Assembly: GCA_016181265.1 (NCBI GenBank)
Contig: JACOZP010000008.1
Span: forward strand, 84,156-132,582
Length of the DNA: 48,427 nucleotides
Source of the DNA: Candidatus Woesearchaeota archaeon
GTDB taxonomy: Archaea; Nanobdellota; Nanobdellia; Woesearchaeales; GW2011-AR9
Direction: 5' to 3'
The notes below the pieces were generated by a model. It made no database searches, was not told the DNA's origin, and saw only the letters and a program-made list of their open reading frames with translations. How positions within the stretch are numbered: position 1 is the stretch's first letter; every line of letters starts with the position of its first letter. Below, piece after piece: positions 8,732 to 17,197 of this stretch. Both the position numbers and the translations under genes were made by a program.

Positions 8732-10075
8732 TTAAATCTTCAACTCTCTTAACTTCTTCTCAACATAGTCTTTCTTTTCAGCCAGCGCGGTCGGCGAGCC
8801 GCCGCCGTGCCACGTAAACCGTGGTCGCATCTGAATAGGGAAGATGCGTTCATTGGCATCGTCAAAGATGACAGCAGCACCGGTCAGACGAGGCAGTTGA
8901 TTGATCTCTTCTTCCAATCCGTGACGCATATAGCTTTGTGTCAACTGTTGCAATGCTTCAACATCCATCTGTGCGGTGAGACGATGGGCGATAACGGTAT
9001 CTGACTGGGTCATGACGTCGGTATGGATCTTACCTGGTTGCTGTGAGGCGAGGATAAGAGAGATGCCCGGCTGACGACCTTCACGAAGAATGGTAATCAG
9101 CGCATCAGTGGCAGCGGTTTTGCCTTCTTTAGGCAACAGTTCGTGTGCTTCGTCTAAAGCAATCCAAACTAATGGTTCTTTAAGCTGCCCTTCGGCAGAT
9201 TTAGTGAAATAATGCATGGCAGCATCGACTGTTTGGAATTCTTCTGTTTTACGAGCGAGCATGCGCTGGTTGAAAAGGGTACGACAGATCAGCCCGACGA
9301 CGAGCGCCTTGATTTCCCATCCCGAGGACATAGTAGCGTAGGGCGAAACGTCTAAGACGGTAACTTGACCACCGGCAACAAGATCTTTGAGAGATGTTCC
9401 TTCTTTAGAAAATATTTCCCAACCTTTCGCTCTTTCAAATTGGTTGACAACGATGCTTTTGACGACATGATCACTCTCCGTGTCTTTTTTGATGATCTCA
9501 ATGAGATGATCTAAATCATAATTTCCTTCTTTTTCATTCAAACGTTGGACAATTTTAGTGATGAGGACACCTTCCGGAGAATTGGGATGAATGGTAAAAG
9601 CAGTACACCAATCCAATGGATCAACGTCTACTGGTCGTAGGGAAAAAGGAAAATCAGTGGGGATGCCCGAATTTTTGTATTGATAATAAAAGCCTGTAGG
9701 CGTGTATATCTTAACGTCTAATGATTTCGCCTCCATATTCCAATCTTTGAGTAAAGAAGCATCTTGATAGTTAGGATATTTCATGGTCCAATAGATGCCC
9801 ATGGTATCGAGGAGAATAATAGAAAGGTTCTGCTTTATTTCAGGAGGTAAATCAGCTAAACCCTCAGCAATAGCACCCATCGAATATGATTTCCCTGACC
9901 CTCTTTTGCCCACAATAAACATGACATGAGCACTAGCAATGTCCAGATAGACGGGATTAGAGAGGGAAACGGTCTGTCCCATCTGGATATACTGTTTCCC
10001 AATAAGAATCGTCCCATCTTTACCGTATTTTTCTACATCGCGTTTAGAGCGGCCGATGACAACATCAAATACCAT
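8732..10075 (-). CDS. HerA/FtsK-superfamily ATPase (DUF87 type)
   Basis: A 447-residue ATPase of the HerA class. An N-terminal small barrel (residues 1-45, VIGRSKRDVEKYGKDGTILIG) is followed by Walker A GKRGSGKS near 56-63. A Walker B IALDEAHELLP (about 310-320) and the sensor region LASQQPGKIHTDVMTQ (about 343-358) follow. HerA proteins are hexameric DNA translocases, usually paired with the nuclease NurA in DNA end resection. No NurA gene lies nearby, and the next genes are an unknown protein and DnaG primase. It may instead be one of the HerA-like ATPases with another partner. ATPase assignment is firm; the pathway is not. Confidence 0.88.
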   Translation of the reverse strand: MVFDVVIGRSKRDVEKYGKDGTILIGKQYIQMGQTVSLSNPVYLDIASAHVMFIVGKRGSGKSYSMGAIAEGLADLPPEIKQNLSIILLDTMGIYWTMKYPNYQDASLLKDWNMEAKSLDVKIYTPTGFYYQYKNSGIPTDFPFSLRPVDVDPLDWCTAFTIHPNSPEGVLITKIVQRLNEKEGNYDLDHLIEIIKKDTESDHVVKSIVVNQFERAKGWEIFSKEGTSLKDLVAGGQVTVLDVSPYATMSSGWEIKALVVGLICRTLFNQRMLARKTEEFQTVDAAMHYFTKSAEGQLKEPLVWIALDEAHELLPKEGKTAATDALITILREGRQPGISLILASQQPGKIHTDVMTQSDTVIAHRLTAQMDVEALQQLTQSYMRHGLEEEINQLPRLTGAAVIFDDANERIFPIQMRPRFTWHGGGSPTALAEKKDYVEKKLRELKI

Positions 10076-10153
10076 CTGTTAGATGAAAGAAAGCGAGGAT
10101 AAAAATGTTTCCCCGAAGAAGATTTATATTTTGCCACTTTCAAGCAAAGACTT

Positions 10154-10645
10154 ATGGAACAATATATGATGCCGAAAAGGCTGGATTTTAAACATCTGCG
10201 CTTATGTTTAGAAAAGTACCAAGCAAATCGTCTTTTTATTAGAGATTGTGGAGGATACGATACAAACGGCAAATATAGAATGCAAGGTCTTACAAAAGTA
10301 GATGAAGATCTAGAAGGAAGAACTCTTGGTTTTCGAAAGGAAAGGTCCGGATTATATTTGATGATCGATTCGGAGGAAGTGTTTCATTTCCTATTAAAGG
10401 ATTATGATGCAGGGTTTTCTTTGGCTTATGAACGAATCCAACCCACCGAAGATGGAATCGGGAGAATGATAATGTTAAGTACGGGCATTGATCCTTACGA
10501 TCAAAATCTGCCAGAACCACGGAAATCATCCCTACGTAATATTTTTGATAATCACCTCGTAGAAATATCTTTTAAGGGAAGAGTTCATCTTCAATTTCAT
10601 TCTTGGTGGGAGAAACCACATTGGAAGTATTGGATGGTCATATAA
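10154..10645 (+). CDS. hypothetical protein
   Basis: A 163-residue soluble protein without signal peptide, membrane helix or recognised motif. It starts with a helix (about residues 8-30) and continues with short strands, including a RSGLYLMIDSEEVFHFLL segment; the end is aromatic-rich (HSWWEKPHWKYWMVI). It stands alone between two minus-strand genes, with a TATA-like TTTATATTTTG about 30 bases upstream. Codon use looks like that of its neighbours. No function can be inferred. Confidence 0.65.
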   Translation: MEQYMMPKRLDFKHLRLCLEKYQANRLFIRDCGGYDTNGKYRMQGLTKVDEDLEGRTLGFRKERSGLYLMIDSEEVFHFLLKDYDAGFSLAYERIQPTEDGIGRMIMLSTGIDPYDQNLPEPRKSSLRNIFDNHLVEISFKGRVHLQFHSWWEKPHWKYWMVI

Positions 10646-10669
10646 TAAAAGAAAAAGAAGGAGACAGAC

Positions 10670-12067
10670 CTAAAGCTGATCATCTGTCAAAATGGTGACT
10701 TTTGAAGGCTCTTTGATCTTTGCTGAAGTTCCAACGATGAAATTAACGCCTAACTTTTCAGCTAATTTCAAGAGATCAACATCAACAGCACCATCTAAAG
10801 CAAGACCATAGATTCCACCATTAAGGCTTTTAATTGTGGAGCTGAGCTCACTAAGCGGTACTTTCCCCAAGATATTGAGACCAGGATCAAAGATGCATGC
10901 TCCTCTCGTGCCAACAAGATCTTCCATTGTCTTCTTTAATGATTTCTTCTCTTCGGGGGAGAGACCTTTACGAGGTGGTGGAGTCGTAGCACCGCGAGGG
11001 ACAAAAGGTGTAGCTGCTGCTTTGTTTTCCGGAGATGCTACCACTTTTTCTGAGGGAGCACTGCCATTGGCGAATTTAGAGTTCAAAGCTGGACGTGCCG
11101 CAATGGTATTATTTCCGTTCTGTCGATTGTTCTCAAAACGACGTGCAGGTGTCTGGGAAGGAGTGCGCTGGCTTCTGTTGAAGCTGTTCTGTTTTTGGTC
11201 AGGATGATCTTCTCGCAGTGCGCCTTGTTCATCAATTCCCATATCTAAGCGTGCTTGTTCAGCAGTGATTCTACCACGCAAAGATTTATGGATCTCTTTC
11301 TTGGTGATCTCCTCAACTTCTTTACCGTCAGGCGCTTTACAGACAAAATCAATATCAGCGACGCTTAACAGTTCACGAATATTTAAATCTCCGCCGCGGT
11401 CTCCATCAACAAAAACGGTGATTGATTTCTTTCGGCTAAGATCTTTAATTGTCTGAGGACAGGATGTGCCGTTCATAGCAATAGCGTTCTTGAACCCGTG
11501 TTTTAAGAGATTGAGAACATCTGCACGACCTTCAACGACAATGACTTCTTCACTTTCGTCAATAGAAGGACCAGAAGCCAAGCGCTCTGGACCATATTCA
11601 GAAACTTCCATCATCCGTACGGATTGGGCAACTTCATCAGCCAATTCTTGAGAATCAGGGAGCGTCTCTTCAGTCAGTTCACGGAGAAGCTCTTTAGCCC
11701 GGTCGATGACAAACTGACGTTTACTGATGCGAACATCTTCAATCTTATCAACATGAATTTTTGCATTACAAGGACCGATACGTTGGATGATTTCCATCGC
11801 TGCCCCGACAATCGCAGTTTCAGTCTTATCAAGAGAACTAGGAATGATAATTTCTCCAGCAGTACGTCCGCCGTTGGTATTGGTATTGACTTCGATCCTA
11901 CCAATACGACCGCTGCGTTGTAATTCCCGCAATTCTAAGTCGTTGCCAAGCAATCCTTCGGTCTGTCCAAAGATTGCTCCGATGACATCAGGACGGTCAA
12001 CGATACCGTCAATCGTAATTGTCGAATGAATGATATATTTTGCCGCTACTGGGCTTATTTTTGCCAT
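10670..12067 (-). CDS. dnaG: archaeal DnaG-like primase (TOPRIM), RNA-exosome associated
   Basis: The TOPRIM domain is clear: the acidic EVIVVEGRADV (about residues 176-186) and VFVDGDRGGD (about 218-227) hold the metal-binding Glu and Asp-x-Asp. Archaeal DnaG lacks the bacterial zinc and helicase-binding modules; in studied archaea it binds the RNA exosome and can also prime DNA. The N-terminal about 165 residues and the C-terminal domain (about 380-465) fit this form, with a Gln/Asn/Pro-rich linker between. The ATG at 12067 is chosen over an upstream in-frame codon because GGAGGC lies seven bases before it. The long upstream region holds inverted repeats and a candidate RNA. Confidence 0.9.
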   Translation of the reverse strand: MAKISPVAAKYIIHSTITIDGIVDRPDVIGAIFGQTEGLLGNDLELRELQRSGRIGRIEVNTNTNGGRTAGEIIIPSSLDKTETAIVGAAMEIIQRIGPCNAKIHVDKIEDVRISKRQFVIDRAKELLRELTEETLPDSQELADEVAQSVRMMEVSEYGPERLASGPSIDESEEVIVVEGRADVLNLLKHGFKNAIAMNGTSCPQTIKDLSRKKSITVFVDGDRGGDLNIRELLSVADIDFVCKAPDGKEVEEITKKEIHKSLRGRITAEQARLDMGIDEQGALREDHPDQKQNSFNRSQRTPSQTPARRFENNRQNGNNTIAARPALNSKFANGSAPSEKVVASPENKAAATPFVPRGATTPPPRKGLSPEEKKSLKKTMEDLVGTRGACIFDPGLNILGKVPLSELSSTIKSLNGGIYGLALDGAVDVDLLKLAEKLGVNFIVGTSAKIKEPSKVTILTDDQL

Positions 12068-12210
12068 GGTAATGCCTCCAATCAAGCAAGGCTTTTAGAA
12101 CTAGAACTTCCAATAATATACACACTCACGATTCTTGAACCAGACCCAACAATGATGATTGATTGTTGATGAGTGATGAAATGTGAAAGTCCTGTCCTGT
12201 GACTTGCTAT
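12068..12210. other. dnaG upstream region
   Basis: This stretch is the proximal part of the 570-base gene-free region between dnaG and the gene at 12641. It holds the Shine-Dalgarno of dnaG (minus strand GGAGGC, about 12075-12080). A plus-strand GTGATGAAATG string occurs at about 12173-12183, but no matching D box was found. No open frame looks coding. Confidence 0.4.
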
Positions 12211-12307
12211 TATACTAAAATGCCATAAATTCCGAACAAATAATGGCATTTTATATATATAAAATCCCCCTGTAAATATTCGACTATTGGGGAATTTTAG
12301 TATATAT
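12211..12307. repeat. nested inverted repeats with cruciform or three-way-junction potential
   Basis: Three pairings are visible. TAAAATGCCAT (12216-12226) is an exact inverse of ATGGCATTTTA (12243-12253). AAAATCCCC (12261-12269) pairs with GGGGAATTTT (12289-12298) with one extra base. The outer TATACTAAAAT (12211-12221) is an exact inverse of ATTTTAGTATA (12294-12304). The inner left hairpin and the outer stem share bases, so two alternative folds compete. The region lies between dnaG and the candidate RNA at 12315-12391. A role as leader structure or recombination site is speculative. Confidence 0.7.
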
Positions 12308-12314
12308 GATTATG

Positions 12315-12391
12315 AAGCCCGCAGCACTAACCCCTAAGTTCATGGCTTGGCGTTCGCCGTTCACTCCCTTAGGTACTCTCGTGACGGGCTT
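12315..12391 (-). ncRNA. candidate structured RNA, about 77 nt, unknown family
   Basis: On the minus strand a closing stem of seven perfect pairs (AAGCCCG 12391-12385 with CGGGCTT 12321-12315) encloses CAC/GTG. It also encloses six perfect pairs (CCTAAG 12373-12368 with CTTAGG 12338-12333) and an apical GGC-GAAC-GCC hairpin flanked by purine-rich GUGA and UGAA segments that could form a kink. A good minus-strand TATA box (TTTATATACTC, 12423-12413) lies about 27 bases before the first stem base, so a start near 12391 is expected. It is not a tRNA: there is no T-loop sequence and no anticodon arm. It could be a free small RNA or the start of the dnaG leader. Confidence 0.5.
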
Positions 12392-12486
12392 TAAACTCGT
12401 TTTATAGGGTAGAGTATATAAATATTTTGGTCGTATTTTCTATTCAAAGAATTAAATTTTTAGATTAAAAAGGAGAGGAAAAACCC

Positions 12487-12508
12487 CAGCAAACCCGAAG
12501 GTTTGCTG
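12487..12508 (-). terminator. UUCG-capped hairpin followed by a U tract
   Basis: Read on the minus strand, CAGCAAACC-TTCG-GGTTTGCTG forms nine perfect pairs with a stable C(UUCG)G tetraloop and is followed by GGGTTTTTCC. This looks like a terminator or the 3' end of a short RNA. A minus-strand TATA-like ATTTAAATATG at about 12560-12570 could start a transcript near 12535, giving a possible RNA of 50-60 nt. No open frame lies between. Confidence 0.45.
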
Positions 12509-12640
12509 AGGAAAAGAGGTGGTTTTTGAGGTGTGTTTACTACCAAACAATAGTGGTCATATTTAAATGTTTTGTTTAATTTGTTACTTTTAAGTAGTTT
12601 CTTAAAAAGATTTAAATAAAAATAGAAGTCATGGGATGAT

Positions 12641-12883
12641 ATGGTATTGGAACGGAAATTATTGACAAACACATTTGCAATTTTAGGAGGGCTTTTAGGA
12701 ACGTACGTCGGCCTAGAGTATACAATTTCACATGGCCTCATCCAAGAAGGGGTTGTGCCGAGATCTGAAGACTTAAAGATAGCAGGGCTATTGATGACAG
12801 TAAGCGCAGGTCTTGGTGCTGGTGCAAGCGGCCGCCTCGGAGAAGGTTTGGCTGATCTGCTGGGTTATGCTAGGAAGAAGTGA
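12641..12883 (+). CDS. small membrane protein of unknown function
   Basis: The 80-residue product has two hydrophobic glycine-rich segments (about residues 9-28 and 46-62) joined by a polar loop, with a basic C-terminus (YARKK). A TATA-like GATTTAAATAA at about 12608-12618 lies some 25 bases upstream, so the transcript is nearly leaderless. It leads a run of three small genes ending with the HExxH-containing frame at 13214. No family recognised. Confidence 0.6.
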   Translation: MVLERKLLTNTFAILGGLLGTYVGLEYTISHGLIQEGVVPRSEDLKIAGLLMTVSAGLGAGASGRLGEGLADLLGYARKK

Positions 12884-12920
12884 TGCTCGAAGAATATCAA
12901 AGATTAATCGGTGAAAAGAG

Positions 12921-13193
12921 ATGATCGACTTTGCTGCACACGGGTTTCAGACAGGAAGAGTTATTTTGCCAGGGTTAGAACTAGCAGTGGATTTGGCCCC
13001 AAATCAATGGTTTAGATATGATGGAAATAAACTAAACCCAAAAAGATATCAACAAAAATTGGAGCGAGAACTGGACCTAGATTTAAATTTTGAATGGGGA
13101 GATAATTTCTGGAAAGCAATATTATTTGGAGGAAGTGTACAAGGAGGAGGAACTTATCGTATTAAAGTGCATGGCGAAACTCCCACCTCATAA
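12921..13193 (+). CDS. hypothetical protein, probable N-terminal part of a split peptidase-like gene
   Basis: A 90-residue product, DFAAHGFQTGRVILPGLELAVDL at its start and GGSVQGGGTYRIKVHGE near its end, with no membrane segment. The stop is 21 bases before the next start. The downstream frame is open upstream of its own ATG and reads HLISIIVGREMIFSGYNQF across the junction, a strand that would continue naturally from the end of this protein. The two are therefore probably one ancestral gene broken by a shift near 13180-13192, or a pair made by frameshifting. Function is unknown apart from the partner's zinc motif. Confidence 0.5.
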   Translation: MIDFAAHGFQTGRVILPGLELAVDLAPNQWFRYDGNKLNPKRYQQKLERELDLDLNFEWGDNFWKAILFGGSVQGGGTYRIKVHGETPTS

Positions 13194-13213
13194 GTATTAT
13201 TGTAGGAAGGGAA

Positions 13214-13471
13214 ATGATCTTTTCAGGATATAATCAATTTGTGAGGGGGCATGAATCAACCCATGCTCTCCGTTTCTATGGCAAAGAGGATGTATTAATA
13301 AAAGCATTGCAAGCCCACAGGTTTATTCTCAATCCATTTGAAAGATATGAAGACGAAGAGGAACAATGCGATGTAGGGGGTATTTTTGCATTATATCAAA
13401 AAGGATGGATAGAGAAAACACCGAGAGATAGAAGATATCTTCTGAATGATCTTCTCGCCAGCAGACGATAG
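13214..13471 (+). CDS. small HExxH (zincin-like) protein
   Basis: The 85-residue product carries VRGHESTHALRF at residues 10-21, an H-E-x-x-H zinc-peptidase signature, followed by an acidic EDEEEQCDVGGIFALY helix (about 46-61) that could supply a third ligand, as in compact zincins of the ImmA type. A GGAAGGG ribosome site lies three bases before the ATG, so independent translation is possible. Alternatively it is the C-terminal half of a gene starting at 12921 (see that entry). The zinc motif is seen directly; peptidase activity is inference. Confidence 0.55.
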   Translation: MIFSGYNQFVRGHESTHALRFYGKEDVLIKALQAHRFILNPFERYEDEEEQCDVGGIFALYQKGWIEKTPRDRRYLLNDLLASRR

Positions 13472-13504
13472 ATTTTATAATGACAATCTCTTTTATGGGA
13501 AAAA

Positions 13505-14242
13505 ATGACTCAATTCACCTATCAAGAACGCTTCAAGACGATCAAAGGGGTATTCGATGAATTTACAAACAGGACGCTTTTTGAGCTAGAGAGTAAAGGG
13601 GCGTTTGATGAGCTGGTCAGCCCATTGAAAGTAGGTAAAGAGAGCAGTGTTTTCTTGGCAAAAAAGGATGGGCAAAAGGTGATTGTTAAGATTTATTTTA
13701 TCCAGCCGGCGAATTTCCTGAAAATGTTTGATTACATCCGCAAAGATCCGCGGTATCAATATCTACAACAACACCGCCGACAGATCATCTTGGCATGGGC
13801 GCAGCGAGAATTCAAGAATCTACATCGAGCAGTAGAGGCAGGGATTAGATCTCCGAAACCGCTGAATTGGTTGAACCATATCATCATAGAAGAATTTATC
13901 GGCGACGAAGAACCAGCACCACCATTGAAAGATGCGCCGCCAGAGGATCCTCAAAAATTCTATGGTGAAGTGATCAAGAGTATGACAAAGCTATACAAAG
14001 CGGGGCTGATTCATGGCGATCTTTCTTCGTTTAATATCTTAAACTATCGGGAAAAACCTTATTTCATCGATTTCTCACAGGCGACGTTGATAAAAGCGCC
14101 AAACTCAAACGAGTTATTGGTGAGAGATGTGGAGAATATTGTACGCTATTTCAAGAAGTTAGGCGTGAAAGCAGATGCAGAAGAAGTGATGATAAGAATT
14201 GTTGGCAAACATTTAAAAAAGAATTCGCCAGAAAGAGAATAA
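13505..14242 (+). CDS. rio1: RIO1-type atypical serine protein kinase
   Basis: RIO1 kinases act in late small-subunit ribosome maturation. The 245-residue protein has the RIO nucleotide loop GKESSVFLAKKDGQKVIVKIY (about residues 43-63, with the ATP-anchoring Lys), the catalytic loop HGDLSSFNIL near 168-177, and the metal-binding DFSQA near 188. Length is typical for archaeal RIO1. Its last base overlaps the start of the KH-domain gene (TAATG), and that gene order is conserved in archaea. Identification is firm. Confidence 0.95.
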   Translation: MTQFTYQERFKTIKGVFDEFTNRTLFELESKGAFDELVSPLKVGKESSVFLAKKDGQKVIVKIYFIQPANFLKMFDYIRKDPRYQYLQQHRRQIILAWAQREFKNLHRAVEAGIRSPKPLNWLNHIIIEEFIGDEEPAPPLKDAPPEDPQKFYGEVIKSMTKLYKAGLIHGDLSSFNILNYREKPYFIDFSQATLIKAPNSNELLVRDVENIVRYFKKLGVKADAEEVMIRIVGKHLKKNSPERE

Positions 14243-14775
14243 TGGACTCTGAAGAATTTTCTTATGAATTGAAGATCCCGCAAGAACGGGTTGCAGTGCT
14301 AATCGGAAAAGATGGCGTGACCAAGAAAGAGATCGAACAATTAACACATTGCCGATTAGATGTTTCTGCAGAGGGTGATGTCATCATCAAAGGGGAAGAC
14401 GGTATGGAGTTATACATCACCAAAGAAATAGTAAGAGCAGTTGCGCGCGGATTCAATCCAAAGACGGCAATGCTCTTGCATAAGACCGATTATGCCTTAG
14501 AAATGATTGATATGAAAGATATTGCCGGTAAGAGTAAAAATACAATGGAACGATTAAAAGGAAGAGTCATCGGCAAAGGCGGAAAAAGTAGAGAAGAGAT
14601 TGAACGGCTGACGGATTGTTCCATTTCAGTTTATGGTAAAACGATTGGCATCATCGGTGAAACCGATAATGTTGCATTAGCACGACAAGCAGTAGCGATG
14701 TTATTGCAAGGATCGATGCATAAATCCGTCTTCCAATTTTTAGAGAGAAAGAAAAAAGAGATTTTGTTGGGATGA
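14242..14775 (+). CDS. KH-domain RNA-binding protein, Dim2/Pno1 (Krr1) type
   Basis: A 177-residue protein with two KH domains. The first has the GxxG loop IGKDGVTK near residues 22-29, the second IGKGGKSREEIE near 110-121. Archaeal Dim2-like proteins bind the 3' end of 16S rRNA and the initiation factor aIF2 alpha, and they work with RIO1 in small-subunit maturation. It overlaps the rio1 stop by one base and the next gene by four. The pair rio1-KH just before topoisomerase VI is a familiar archaeal arrangement. Confidence 0.92.
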   Translation: MDSEEFSYELKIPQERVAVLIGKDGVTKKEIEQLTHCRLDVSAEGDVIIKGEDGMELYITKEIVRAVARGFNPKTAMLLHKTDYALEMIDMKDIAGKSKNTMERLKGRVIGKGGKSREEIERLTDCSISVYGKTIGIIGETDNVALARQAVAMLLQGSMHKSVFQFLERKKKEILLG

Positions 14776-15368
14776 TAACAGCGATTATTTTTGATCTAAA
14801 CGGAATTTTTTTGAAAAGTGAATTGTTGAATAAACGAGTAGAAGAAAAATGGAATATCCCTAAGGAACAGTTTCTACTTGCACTTACTGAAATTATGGAT
14901 ATTGTCCGCAAACCAGGAGCACCACCTTCTTTCTCTTTATGGCAGCCATATTTCAAACAATGGAAATTGAACATTTCTGAACAGGAATTTTTCACATTCT
15001 GGTTTTCAGGAGAGAAGATGAATACAGAGGTCATTCGATTATCACGAGAACTACATCGAAAGGGAATAAAAGTCTTTATTCTGTCCAATAATTTTAAAGA
15101 AAGAACACAATTTTATAGAGAAAACTTCCCAGAATTATTTACTTCTATTGACAAAGCGTATTTTTCGTGGGAGACGGGTTTTGTAAAGCCGGATGAAAGA
15201 GCATGGTTGAACATATTAGAAGAAAATAGGTTAACACCGAAAGAGTGCTTCTATGTTGATGATTCTCATAAAAATGTTCTTGTAGCAAAAGGGTTAGGGA
15301 TAGACGCTTATTTGTTTGAGGGGTTAAATAACTTGAAGAAAACTATTTGGGAAAATCGAGAAATATAG
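14772..15368 (+). CDS. HAD-superfamily hydrolase with DLNG motif I
   Basis: A 198-residue Rossmann-type HAD protein. Motif I is IIFDLNGIFL (about residues 5-14), motif II is FILSNN near 96-101, motif III is the Lys of FVKPDERAW near 137-145, and motif IV is FYVDDS near 160-165, with an alpha-helical cap between motifs I and II as in subfamily IA. The nucleophile Asp is present, but the second motif-I acid is Asn, which phosphatases normally use as the general acid. It may be a non-phosphatase HAD or a slow one. ATGA overlap with the KH gene shows co-translation. Substrate unknown. Confidence 0.85.
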   Translation: MITAIIFDLNGIFLKSELLNKRVEEKWNIPKEQFLLALTEIMDIVRKPGAPPSFSLWQPYFKQWKLNISEQEFFTFWFSGEKMNTEVIRLSRELHRKGIKVFILSNNFKERTQFYRENFPELFTSIDKAYFSWETGFVKPDERAWLNILEENRLTPKECFYVDDSHKNVLVAKGLGIDAYLFEGLNNLKKTIWENREI

Positions 15369-15419
15369 AAAACACCTAAACCACAATTTTTATAAACGCC
15401 CTCCTTTTTTCTAGGGTGA

Positions 15420-17192
15420 ATGGCGCAGAAGACAGCGGAAGAACTGGCAAAGAAGCAGCGAGAGATTTCTATTGCAGAATTTTTTGAGAAAAACAGGCAT
15501 CTCCTCGGTTTTGACAATCCGCGAAGAGCACTGATGACGGCAGTGAAAGAAGCAGTAGACAATGCTCTTGATGCTTGTGAAGAGGCGAGAATCCTCCCTG
15601 AAGTAAATGTCGAACTGATCCAATTAGAGGAGACACGGTTCAGAGTCATCATCGAAGATAACGGGCCGGGGATTATCCGAGCGCAGCTTCCTAAGATTTT
15701 TGCCAAATTACTATACGGTTCTAAATTTCATAAATTAGCACAAACCAGAGGACAGCAGGGGATTGGTATCTCTGCAGCAGTTCTCTATGGTCAGCTGACG
15801 ACGGGAAAACCGGCAACGATCATTTCTAAGACGGGTAAAGGAGTAAAAGCAATCCAGGTGAAATTAAAGATTAATACGCAGACAAATAGCCCGGATGTTG
15901 TTGAGGAAAAGGAAGTAGATTGGGATGAGAAAGAACAGGGAACGCGCATCGAGATCGATATGGAAGGAGCTTACCTTAAAGGGAGGCAATCCGTCGATGA
16001 ATATTTGAAAGAAACTTCTATCGTCAACCCTCACTGCACGATCATCTATACAAACCCAGAGGCAAACCAATTCATCTTCCCACGCGCGACAGATCAGCTG
16101 CCGCCAGAAGCACGAGAGATCAAACCACACCCTTATGGAGTTGAATTGGGAAGATTGATCAAGATGTTAGAAACATCAACAGCATCAACGTTACAGCAAT
16201 TTCTGACGGAAGAATTTGTCCGAGTCGGTGCGGGAACCGCAAAAGAGATCTGCGCGAGTGCGGGTCTGCTTCCCACTACCAAGACCAAGAATATGAATCG
16301 AGACTTGACGGAGAATTTATTGAAAGGGATCCAGAATACCAAGATCATGGCCCCTCCGACAGACTGTATCTCGCCGATCACCGCTGAACTCTTAGAGAGA
16401 GGGTTGCGGAAAGAGATCAATGCAGAATTTTATTGTTCTACGACTCGACCGCCTGCTGTCTACCGCGGAAACCCATTTATCATTGAAGCGGCATTAGCGT
16501 ATGGAGGGGAGCAGGAGGGAGATACGTCTGTGCGTATCTTACGTTTCGCCAATCGCGTTCCACTTCTGTATCAACAAGGAGCATGTGCTATCACCAGCAG
16601 CATCCAAGCGACGACATGGAGATTATACGGGTTGCAGCAGAGCAAGAATGCGTTGCCGATCGGACCTTGCACTGTCGTTGTCCATATGTCCTCGGTCTGG
16701 GTCCCGTTTACATCAGAATCTAAAGAAGCGTTAGCCCAGTATCCAGAGATCATCAAAGAGATCAAATTAGCGCTACAAGAGTGTGGTCGAAAATTAGCAT
16801 CGTTTGTCAACAAAAAGAGAAGGATCAATGAAGAATCGAAGAAGCGGAGTTATATCGAAAAATACATCCCGCATGTGGCCGATGCGTTAAAAGGAATCGT
16901 CGGACTCACCGACATCCAGAAGAAACAAGTTGAAGACGACCTTTGCACTATCCTTGAGCATACACGAGGAGAATTAGAAGAGATCGGTGTAGATAATCCA
17001 GATTATGACCCAGAATTAGCACAGATCGGTGCAGAAGAGGAAAGTGAGGAATTGATGGACGAAGAGGAAGATATTCCGAAGAAGAAAGGAAAACCGAAAA
17101 AAGAGGAAGAGGATGGTGAAGGAGAGGAGTCGTTCTCAGATTATGAGGACAGCGATAACGATACAGGAGAACGACAGATGAAACTGTCATAA
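15420..17192 (+). CDS. top6B: DNA topoisomerase VI subunit B
   Basis: The ATPase subunit of the type IIB topoisomerase, which relaxes and decatenates DNA together with subunit A. The 590-residue protein shows the GHKL motifs: [10 protein letters not shown] (about residues 44-53, catalytic Glu and Mg-binding Asn), EDNGPG (about 79-84) and [10 protein letters not shown] (about 109-118). The transducer domain with its ATP-sensing Lys follows. The final about 60 residues are a very acidic and Lys-rich tail unlike the compact family core. A TATA-like TTTTTATAAACG lies about 25 bases upstream. Subunit A follows after five bases. Identification is firm. Confidence 0.96.
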   Translation: MAQKTAEELAKKQREISIAEFFEKNRHLLGFDNPRRALMTAVKEAVDNALDACEEARILPEVNVELIQLEETRFRVIIEDNGPGIIRAQLPKIFAKLLYGSKFHKLAQTRGQQGIGISAAVLYGQLTTGKPATIISKTGKGVKAIQVKLKINTQTNSPDVVEEKEVDWDEKEQGTRIEIDMEGAYLKGRQSVDEYLKETSIVNPHCTIIYTNPEANQFIFPRATDQLPPEAREIKPHPYGVELGRLIKMLETSTASTLQQFLTEEFVRVGAGTAKEICASAGLLPTTKTKNMNRDLTENLLKGIQNTKIMAPPTDCISPITAELLERGLRKEINAEFYCSTTRPPAVYRGNPFIIEAALAYGGEQEGDTSVRILRFANRVPLLYQQGACAITSSIQATTWRLYGLQQSKNALPIGPCTVVVHMSSVWVPFTSESKEALAQYPEIIKEIKLALQECGRKLASFVNKKRRINEESKKRSYIEKYIPHVADALKGIVGLTDIQKKQVEDDLCTILEHTRGELEEIGVDNPDYDPELAQIGAEEESEELMDEEEDIPKKKGKPKKEEEDGEGEESFSDYEDSDNDTGERQMKLS

Positions 17193-17197
17193 AAATC

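Noticed and set aside
10836-11207. 123-codon plus-strand frame inside dnaG.
   Set aside because: Shadow of the opposite strand's codon pattern; dnaG is firmly identified.
12165-12205. Possible C/D box RNA (GTGATGA) upstream of dnaG.
   Set aside because: No CTGA box at a suitable distance.
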